Below, piece by piece: positions 45,632-51,887 of a stretch of 64,000 nucleotides of DNA. Source of the stretch: Candidatus Nitrotoga arctica (lineage in GTDB: Bacteria > Pseudomonadota > Gammaproteobacteria > Burkholderiales > Gallionellaceae); NCBI RefSeq assembly GCF_918378365.1, contig NZ_OU912926.1:558001-622000 (forward strand), read 5' to 3'. Within the stretch, counting starts at the first letter, position 1. Every line of letters starts with the position of its first letter. The notes beneath the pieces were generated by a model, which was given only the letters and a program-made list of their open reading frames with translations, made no database searches and was not told the DNA's origin. The position numbers were made by a program, and so were the translations under genes.

Positions 45632-45688
45632 ATGTTAGCCAGGCGGAAGAAAAGCCATCAAATAAGTACATCGACACCCAGGAAATGA
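45632..45688 (+). CDS. Possible 18-codon leader peptide before cargo gene 2
   Basis: ATG TTA GCC... encodes MLARRKKSHQISTSTPRK behind a good GAGGGAGAG site. Its TGA overlaps a three-codon frame ATG-AAG-TAA, whose TAA in turn overlaps the cargo start as TAATG. The chain of overlaps suggests coupled or regulated translation of cargo gene 2. The peptide itself may have no function. Confidence 0.35.
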   Translation: MLARRKKSHQISTSTPRK

Positions 45689-45692
45689 AGTA

Positions 45693-47009
45693 ATGAGTAC
45701 CGCTGCACTACTACAGAACACTGCTGCCAAGTCTCCCCTCGGGGACAAGTCATCTCATGCGGAATTGTTATTGCAGCGCAAGTGTACGTGCGGCAACTCG
45801 GCGTCCTCGTCATTAAGTGGTGAGTGCACGGAATGTAGCAAAAAGAAATTGCAGCGCAAGTTCAGCATAGGCGCAAGCAATGATCCACTGGAACAGGAAG
45901 CAGATCGAGTTGCGGATCAGGTATTGGCAGCACCCGCACATTCCACAGTCAGCAGCGCAACACCGCGCATCCAGCGCTACGCGGGGCAAGCGACCGAAGG
46001 ATTGGATACTACGCCAGCCAGCGTAGACCGCGTGCTTTCTGGTTCCGGTAGGCCACTGGATGCGGCGATACAGCAGGATATGGGCCAGCGCTTCGGGCAC
46101 GATTTTTCACAAGTGCGGGTGCATTCAGATGCTGCCGCTCAACAATCCGCGCAAGACGTCAGTGCCCACGCCTACACGGTCGGACATGACCTCGTGTTCG
46201 GCCCGGGACAGTTTGCACCAGGGTCGCACGCAGGACGCCGCTTGATAGCCCATGAGTTAACGCATGTGGTGCAGCAAACCGGTGCCGCCCAACCTACATC
46301 CACCGTTGCCACGGGCACGAACCGCACGCTTTCCAGATATCGCGATAAGGGTAAGGACACGATCGCTTTCGACGCAGCCAACGAAACCCTCAAGGATCCG
46401 AAGACCCAGCCATGGATCGACAATATCACCATTGCTTTTGACACGGCCACAGTCGATACCGGGCATGCGGCAGACGCGAAAGCTGCCGGGCAACTGGAAC
46501 CCCGTATGCCCACTGGGACCTTGACGGCCAAATACAGTACGAAATCGAGCAAGGTTCTGTCCGATGTCGTGTTGCCGATCGTCGGCGGTTCCACCATGCT
46601 CGGCATTGGCTTGACCGATCGGGTGAAGGATTCCGAGGTCAAGCGATTGGAGGGGTTGGGTTACATGGATTCCGAGAATGTCCGTCTCGGCAACCTGAAA
46701 GATCCCGTCGCAAAAAGTGGCAAGGGCGCACGCTACTCAAAAAGTGGCGCCGGCAGTATGAACTACGCGATCTTTTTCAAAGGTATTCAGGCAATTCACG
46801 AAGGACTGTTGAATACCGGGTCGCATGCATGCGTGCATGTCGGTACCCAGTCCAAGATTCGCGATCTCAACTACCACTCGCGGATAGGGGTAACCACGGT
46901 GACGGTGACCTACGACAGCGCGGTACTGGATGACTTATGTTGCCATCGGAAGAAAACCGGCAATGCTAACTGGAATACCAATCCCTGCGAAAAAATCAAA
47001 TGCCCTTAA
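45693..47009 (+). CDS. eCIS cargo candidate 2: DUF4157 + L,D-transpeptidase-like C-terminus
   Basis: A 438-residue protein. The N-terminus has a Cys cluster (Cys31, Cys33, Cys45, Cys48) that could bind zinc, then the shared segment FSIGASNDPLEQEADRVADQ, an IQR motif near 93, and DUF4157 at about 112-195 with HELTHVVQQ. The C-terminal part contains AIHEGLLNTGSHACVHVG: His369 and Cys380 in the pattern of YkuD-type L,D-transpeptidases (H-x-G then S-H-G-C), with Ala379 in place of Gly and a short spacing. Such a domain would act on peptidoglycan cross-links. Four more cysteines lie in the last 25 residues. Confidence 0.75.
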   Translation: MSTAALLQNTAAKSPLGDKSSHAELLLQRKCTCGNSASSSLSGECTECSKKKLQRKFSIGASNDPLEQEADRVADQVLAAPAHSTVSSATPRIQRYAGQATEGLDTTPASVDRVLSGSGRPLDAAIQQDMGQRFGHDFSQVRVHSDAAAQQSAQDVSAHAYTVGHDLVFGPGQFAPGSHAGRRLIAHELTHVVQQTGAAQPTSTVATGTNRTLSRYRDKGKDTIAFDAANETLKDPKTQPWIDNITIAFDTATVDTGHAADAKAAGQLEPRMPTGTLTAKYSTKSSKVLSDVVLPIVGGSTMLGIGLTDRVKDSEVKRLEGLGYMDSENVRLGNLKDPVAKSGKGARYSKSGAGSMNYAIFFKGIQAIHEGLLNTGSHACVHVGTQSKIRDLNYHSRIGVTTVTVTYDSAVLDDLCCHRKKTGNANWNTNPCEKIKCP

Positions 47010-47058
47010 CCGATAACTAACGATCAATTAAAGACTTCGCCAACCAGGAAATGAAGTA

Positions 47059-48393
47059 ATGAGTACTGTTGCATCACTACAGAACACTGCTGCCAAGTCA
47101 CCGCTCGTGGGCAAATCGCCTTACGCGGGATTGCTGTTGCAACGCAAATGCGCGTGTGGTGGGCCGGCGTCATTAAGTGGTGAATGCGGGGAATGCAATA
47201 AAAAACGTTTGCAAAAGAAACTCAGCATAGGCGCTAGTAACGATCCGCTGGAACAGGAAGCGGATCGGATTGCTGATCAGGTACTGGCAGCGCCAGTACA
47301 TTCCACTGTCAGTGGCGCGGCGCCCAGTATCCAACGCTTTATAGACCAATCGTCGGGAGAGACAGGCACCGCTCCTTCTAGCGTAGATCGTGTGCTTGCT
47401 GGTTCGGGTAGCCCGCTTGATACGGTATTACAGCAAGACATGGGGCAGCGCTTTGGCCATGATTTTTCGCAGGTGAGGGTGCATACCGGCCTAGCTGCTG
47501 AGGAATCAGCGCGGGACGTGCATGCCCATGCTTATACGGTGGGACACAACATTGTGTTTGGGGCAGTCGGATTCGCGCCAAGGTCGCACGAGGGGCGTAA
47601 ATTGCTTGCGCATGAATTAACGCATGTGGTGCAGATGGAACGGGCACCAACTCAGATCAAGCGCAAGATCAGGAGTGATCCCCAAGCCTCGCTTAATAAA
47701 TTCTTATCTGGAAAGGGGGTTCAACATTACACTGAAAGTAACAGCGTCTACGAACGTGCCAAAGGAGGAGCTGTGAATTTCGAACAGGAGATACTCATCG
47801 ACATGCTGGCTTCACCGCGCATCTTTAACGTCGAAGGCGGCAGTGACTCAGTTGCAGCATCCAATCTGAACAACCACCTCAAAGCGCGGATTGGCATTGT
47901 CTTTTTTGCAGGGCAAAAGAAATACAACTTCGCTGCTTTGGCCGGATGGTCGATGAATCCTAAATACTATGAATGGGATGTCAGCAAAGGAACCTGGAAG
48001 ATGAAGCCCGATGTGAATCGCCAAGAGGCTTGGGATGATCTTAATGTTAATGCAAAACTTTACGCAATCGGCTGTGCAGCGGCGACGGACCTGACGATGA
48101 AAGGAGGCAGCAAGGGTGCGGACATTATTGACAAGCCCAGCAGCGACATTAATGATTGGGTGCCCGGCGAAGCCGGTTACATCGAGAACACGAATTACCC
48201 ACCAGGTGGCGGCATCGGCGTGTTGGGGGAGAATCTTATATATACCGGTAACGGAAAGTTTTGGGGACATTTGCCCGGTACAGACACTTACCGTACTCTT
48301 CCCGAGTGGATCAAGGAAGTTCATAGCTGGCATAAAGGTGCCAAAGTGCTCGACAAGCGCGAATTGCCAGCAACGGGATTAATGGACAAATAA
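47059..48393 (+). CDS. eCIS cargo candidate 3: DUF4157 + transglutaminase (Tgl-like) domain
   Basis: A 444-residue protein. Residues 1-195 repeat the cargo module: Cys cluster (Cys31, 33, 43, 46), LSIGASNDPLEQEADRIADQ, an IQR motif near 91, DUF4157 with HELTHVVQ (185-192). Residues about 230-425 match the layout of Bacillus Tgl, a protein-glutamine gamma-glutamyltransferase: YAIGCAAATDL (Cys339), DWVPGEAGYIENTN, then GENLIYTGNGKFWGH with Glu391 and His404. The Glu-to-His spacing of 13 equals that of Glu187 and His200 in B. subtilis Tgl, where Cys116 is the nucleophile. It would cross-link proteins or deamidate glutamine in a target cell. This assignment comes from recalled motifs and is not a search result. 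Confidence 0.75.
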   Translation: MSTVASLQNTAAKSPLVGKSPYAGLLLQRKCACGGPASLSGECGECNKKRLQKKLSIGASNDPLEQEADRIADQVLAAPVHSTVSGAAPSIQRFIDQSSGETGTAPSSVDRVLAGSGSPLDTVLQQDMGQRFGHDFSQVRVHTGLAAEESARDVHAHAYTVGHNIVFGAVGFAPRSHEGRKLLAHELTHVVQMERAPTQIKRKIRSDPQASLNKFLSGKGVQHYTESNSVYERAKGGAVNFEQEILIDMLASPRIFNVEGGSDSVAASNLNNHLKARIGIVFFAGQKKYNFAALAGWSMNPKYYEWDVSKGTWKMKPDVNRQEAWDDLNVNAKLYAIGCAAATDLTMKGGSKGADIIDKPSSDINDWVPGEAGYIENTNYPPGGGIGVLGENLIYTGNGKFWGHLPGTDTYRTLPEWIKEVHSWHKGAKVLDKRELPATGLMDK

Positions 48394-48525
48394 GTTGAAA
48401 TTTCAGCCAAATAGGAAACTGAATCAATGGGTCTCCATTGTTAATTATAAGAACCGTAGTTTTAATCATAATGAACCTGTAATAACCGTGCTAAATCAAG
48501 CAATGAGAACACCAGGAAAACCTAA

Positions 48526-49182
48526 ATGACCGGCTATTCGAATTCTCCAAAAATTCTCAAAGGTGGCATCGTACTGATTGATGCCGAATCGGGCCGGGTG
48601 CTGCGCATTATTTCGCTGCAGTACAACCCGGAAAAATTAACGCGCACCCTGCAAGTACAGGGTGCCGGCGGCGAGGGTGGCAACCGCTCGGAGGCCATGC
48701 GCTTCAAGGGTCCTGCGGTGGAGACGTTCAAGCTGGAGGCGGACATCGATGCGGCGGATCAACTTGAATTTCCCGATCAACATCGCTCTGTGGTGGAAAA
48801 CGGCATTCAGCCGCAAGTGTCAGTGCTGGAATCGCTGGTCAACCCGACCAGCAGCCAGTTGCTTGACCGCAATGCAATGTCACAGTCTGGTACGTTGGAG
48901 ATCGCGCCGATGGAGGCGCCATTGGCCCTTTTTGTGTGGGGAAAAAATCGCATCGTGCCGGTGCGAATTACGGATTTCAGCGTGACCGAGGAAGCCTTCG
49001 ACCCATCCTTGAATCCGATCGTCGCCAAGGTAAGTATCGGCTTTAGGGTGCTGAACGTGGACGATCTCGGTTTCAGTCATAAGGGCGGCAGTTTGTTCAT
49101 GAGTTATTTGCAAAACAAGGAACGGCTTGCGGCTAAAGCCCAAGCGGGCGCTTTCTCCACGCTGGGAATAGGAGGTATTTGA
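48526..49182 (+). CDS. eCIS tube initiator (Afp7/Pvc7 N-terminal domain type)
   Basis: A 218-residue CIS tube-family protein that should form the first ring between hub and tube. Family segments are LISLQYNPEKLTRTL-like (here IISLQYNPEKLTRTLQV), FKLEADIDAADQLE and VRITDFSVTEEAFDPSLNP. In Afp7 this domain is fused to a LysM domain; here LysM is a separate gene that overlaps its stop by one base (TGATG). Confidence 0.9.
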   Translation: MTGYSNSPKILKGGIVLIDAESGRVLRIISLQYNPEKLTRTLQVQGAGGEGGNRSEAMRFKGPAVETFKLEADIDAADQLEFPDQHRSVVENGIQPQVSVLESLVNPTSSQLLDRNAMSQSGTLEIAPMEAPLALFVWGKNRIVPVRITDFSVTEEAFDPSLNPIVAKVSIGFRVLNVDDLGFSHKGGSLFMSYLQNKERLAAKAQAGAFSTLGIGGI

Positions 49183-49547
49183 TGATAGACCCAATCCAGG
49201 CTTTCATGCAGGCGAATTCTCTGGTTACTCCGTTGTTTCCGCCAGAAAGCCGCTATCACGGCATCGCAGCGGTGCAGTCCACTCAACCGGACGGGACGGT
49301 CGTCGCGTATCTGAAGCGCCGCTTCGTACCGCCGCCGGAGAATTTCTCGCTATTGCAGGAGCACATGGTCACTGCGGGCGATCGGCTGGACAATCTTGCC
49401 GCGCGCTATATCGGCGATCCGTCGCAGTACTGGCGCATCTGTGATGCCAACGGCGCCATACGCCCGGAAGAATTGACAGAGACTGCAGGCAAGCGCCTGC
49501 GCATCACCTTGCCAGAAGGCATTCAGGGAGTAATCGATGCTGGCTAA
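49182..49547 (+). CDS. eCIS LysM-domain baseplate protein (Afp7 C-terminal/gpX-like)
   Basis: A 121-residue protein with a LysM-like domain: HMVTAGDRLDNLAARYIGDP, YWRICDANG and LRITLPEG. LysM folds in contractile tails clamp baseplate and tube initiator rather than bind cell wall. ATG 49182 is 5 bases behind GGAGGT. It overlaps the hub gene by 11 bases. Confidence 0.88.
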   Translation: MIDPIQAFMQANSLVTPLFPPESRYHGIAAVQSTQPDGTVVAYLKRRFVPPPENFSLLQEHMVTAGDRLDNLAARYIGDPSQYWRICDANGAIRPEELTETAGKRLRITLPEGIQGVIDAG

Positions 49548-50679
49548 AGGGATACATCTCACACTGATGATCGGCCCCATCGTGCCGGTGCCGGTGCCGC
49601 AGATGGTGATGAATGCGCTCGATAGCGTGCAGGTTACTACGGCGGCAGGCGCGGCGAGCGGCTTTCAGATGAGCTTCCAATTCAGCAGCAAGTCGGAACT
49701 GAACACGTTTTTCATTATCGCCGGTGCGATGAACAGCGGTCCCGCTACGCCGCCGCTACGCGTCATGCTGATTATCACCCTCAACGGTACGCCACAACCG
49801 CTGTTTGACGGGGTGATGACGAATGTAGAGGTGCAGGCGGGAAGCAACGGCGCTCCGGGCACGGTGACGGTTACCGGGGAGGATCTTACCAAGGTCATGG
49901 ACATGCTCGATTTTAGCGGCCTGCCATACCCTGCAATGCCAATTGAGGCGCGCGTGGCGCTGATTTGTGCCAAATACGCGGCCTTCGGCTTGATTCCGCT
50001 GATTATTCCGGTGCTGTTTCCCGATGTTCCCATCCCGGTGGACAAGATTCCCGCTCATAGGGGCACCGACCTTTATTACATCGAACAGCTCGCTGAGGAA
50101 GCCGGCTACATTTTTTACATCGAGCCTGGGCCGGTGGCGGGTACTAACATCGCCTATTTCGGGCCCGAGATCAAAATAGGCGTACCGCAACCGGCACTCA
50201 ACGTGGATATGGATGCACTAACCAACGTTGAAAACATGAGTTTTTCGTTCGATCCGACGAAGGGCGTGCTGCCGGTCGTGTTCATCCAGAACCAACTTAC
50301 GCGCGTCCCGATTCCGATCCCGATTCCCAACATCAACCCGCTGCAACCACCGCTAGGATTGCTTTCCACAACGATCAGCAATCTTAAGATACTGAAGGAC
50401 ACGGCTAAGATGAACCCGATGCAGGCGATTTCAAGAGGGCTCAATGAAGCGAAGAAGTCGCAGGACTCAGTCAGCGCCAATGGCAGCATTAATGTGCTGC
50501 GCTACGGTCGACCACTGAAAGCCAGGCAGCTGGTTGGCGTGCGTGGCGCAGGCATCGCCTACGATGGCCTGTATTTCGTGAAAAGTGTCACCAGTACGCT
50601 CAAGCGCGGCGAGTTCAAACAAAGTTTCAACTTGACCCGTAACGGCCTGGTTTCAATCACCCCGAGGGTTCCCGTATGA
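49537..50679 (+). CDS. eCIS hub protein (gp27/phage late-control D-like)
   Basis: A 380-residue hub that joins tube and spike. Visible are VTTAAGAASGFQMSFQFSSK at the N-terminus, the GTDLYYIEQLAEEAGYIFYI segment shared with VgrG/gp27 hubs, and RYGRPLKARQLVGVRG. In Afp8 and VgrG hub and spike form one chain; here they are two genes that overlap by ATGA. The hydrophobic Pro/Ile/Val-rich region near 225-270 is notable. Confidence 0.9.
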   Translation: MLAKGIHLTLMIGPIVPVPVPQMVMNALDSVQVTTAAGAASGFQMSFQFSSKSELNTFFIIAGAMNSGPATPPLRVMLIITLNGTPQPLFDGVMTNVEVQAGSNGAPGTVTVTGEDLTKVMDMLDFSGLPYPAMPIEARVALICAKYAAFGLIPLIIPVLFPDVPIPVDKIPAHRGTDLYYIEQLAEEAGYIFYIEPGPVAGTNIAYFGPEIKIGVPQPALNVDMDALTNVENMSFSFDPTKGVLPVVFIQNQLTRVPIPIPIPNINPLQPPLGLLSTTISNLKILKDTAKMNPMQAISRGLNEAKKSQDSVSANGSINVLRYGRPLKARQLVGVRGAGIAYDGLYFVKSVTSTLKRGEFKQSFNLTRNGLVSITPRVPV

Positions 50680-51191
50680 GCGATAGCGGCAATTTCTTCG
50701 GCAAGTACCGCGGTATGGTGCTCAATAATATAGACCCGATGCAGATGGGACGATTGCAGGTGCAGGTGCCTGATGTGGCGGGGCTTATTCCCACAACCTG
50801 GGCGATGCCCTGCGTGCCGCTGGCCGGGATCAACATGGGCATGTTTGCGTTGCCTATCATCGGTAGCGGCGTGTGGGTAGAGTTCGAACAGGGTAATCCG
50901 GATTACCCAATATGGGTCGGCTGCTTCTGGGGCAGTGCCGCAGAGCTGCCGCTGCTATCGCATATGGTGCCGCCCGCAGTGCCCGGCATCACGCTGCAGA
51001 CCCCGCTCAAGAATGGCCTGGTTATCAGCGATGTGCCTGGCCCCACTGGTGGCATTCAGTTGCAGACCGCGACCGGTGCCATGATCTCGGTGACCGATAT
51101 CGGCATCATGATTTCTAACGGCAAGGGCGCAGTGATCAATCTCACCGGACCGACGGTGGACATCAATCTCGGGGCACTCACGGTGATATAA
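50676..51191 (+). CDS. eCIS spike protein (gp5/gpV-like OB-fold plus beta-helix)
   Basis: A 171-residue spike. It opens with the OB-fold FFGKYRGMVLNNIDPMQMGR and WVEFEQGNPDYPIWVGCFW, shared with phage baseplate protein V, followed by a short triple-stranded beta-helix rich in Thr, Gly and Ile (GAMISVTDIGIMISNGKGA). It continues the split hub and ends 13 bases before the PAAR-like gene. Confidence 0.92.
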   Translation: MSDSGNFFGKYRGMVLNNIDPMQMGRLQVQVPDVAGLIPTTWAMPCVPLAGINMGMFALPIIGSGVWVEFEQGNPDYPIWVGCFWGSAAELPLLSHMVPPAVPGITLQTPLKNGLVISDVPGPTGGIQLQTATGAMISVTDIGIMISNGKGAVINLTGPTVDINLGALTVI

Positions 51192-51204
51192 GGAGAACGC
51201 TACT

Positions 51205-51522
51205 ATGCCCGCACCTGTCCTTCATCTTGGCGCCACGGTAATCTGCATGCACGCAGGGCCGGCGACGCCGCTCACCCCATTTCCGCGTGTGCTGCTGAGC
51301 GGCCAGCCGGTTACCACACTGGCCTCGCCCTATGCGATTACCGGCTGCGCTCTCACCGGCACGCCCAACCCGCCCTGCGTTACCGCGCAGTGGGTGGTGG
51401 GTGCAGTGCGGGTGCTGGCTGGTGGTATGCCGGTGTTGATACAAACGGGGCAGGCGGTGTGCGTGCCTACTGGCACCGGCCTATTACCGCTGGTAGTGCA
51501 ACCCAGGGTACTCGCGACATGA
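51205..51522 (+). CDS. PAAR-like spike tip protein
   Basis: A 105-residue protein (Afp10-like position) that should sharpen the tip of the spike. It starts MPAPVLHLGATVICMHAG and has Cys/His residues (Cys14, His16, Cys48, Cys58) that could bind the structural metal, and repeated Thr/Val beta segments. GGAGA precedes ATG 51205. No toxin extension is attached. Confidence 0.85.
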   Translation: MPAPVLHLGATVICMHAGPATPLTPFPRVLLSGQPVTTLASPYAITGCALTGTPNPPCVTAQWVVGAVRVLAGGMPVLIQTGQAVCVPTGTGLLPLVVQPRVLAT

Positions 51523-51887
51523 GCCAGATCGACTTTCCATTTCATTTCGACGGTCGCGGCCGCACCGCGCAGACGGACGAGTCCGGCTACATTCGCGATC
51601 TCATCGAGCAGGTGTTGCTCACTGCGCCGGGCGAACGCGTGATGCGTCCCACCTTCGGCAGTGGCGTGATGCAATTGGTGTTTGCCGCCGCCAGCCCGGA
51701 AGTGGCGGCGACTACGCAATTTCTGATTCAAGGCGCCTTGCAGCAATGGTTGAGCGATGTCATCACCGTGGACACCGTCGATGTGCAGGCACAGGACGGC
51801 GCCTTGCTCATCACCGTGCAATATGTAGAACGCCGCACGCAAACTCGCGGCGTGGCGCAGATCAGCGCGCCGGGAGGCGGCTCATGA
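51519..51887 (+). CDS. eCIS baseplate wedge protein (gp25-like)
   Basis: A 122-residue gp25/lysozyme-like family protein. The motifs DESGYIRDLIEQVLLTAPGE and RVMRPTFGSGVMQLVF include the conserved EPR-like loop (here RVMRPTFG). It clamps the sheath to the baseplate. ATG 51519 overlaps the PAAR stop; the stop overlaps the next start by ATGA. Confidence 0.92.
   Translation: MSQIDFPFHFDGRGRTAQTDESGYIRDLIEQVLLTAPGERVMRPTFGSGVMQLVFAAASPEVAATTQFLIQGALQQWLSDVITVDTVDVQAQDGALLITVQYVERRTQTRGVAQISAPGGGS

Noticed and set aside
43361..48393. Calling all DUF4157 proteins active zinc proteases
   Set aside because: HExxH is present, but a third zinc ligand was not identified and the family may be only a carrier or processing domain.
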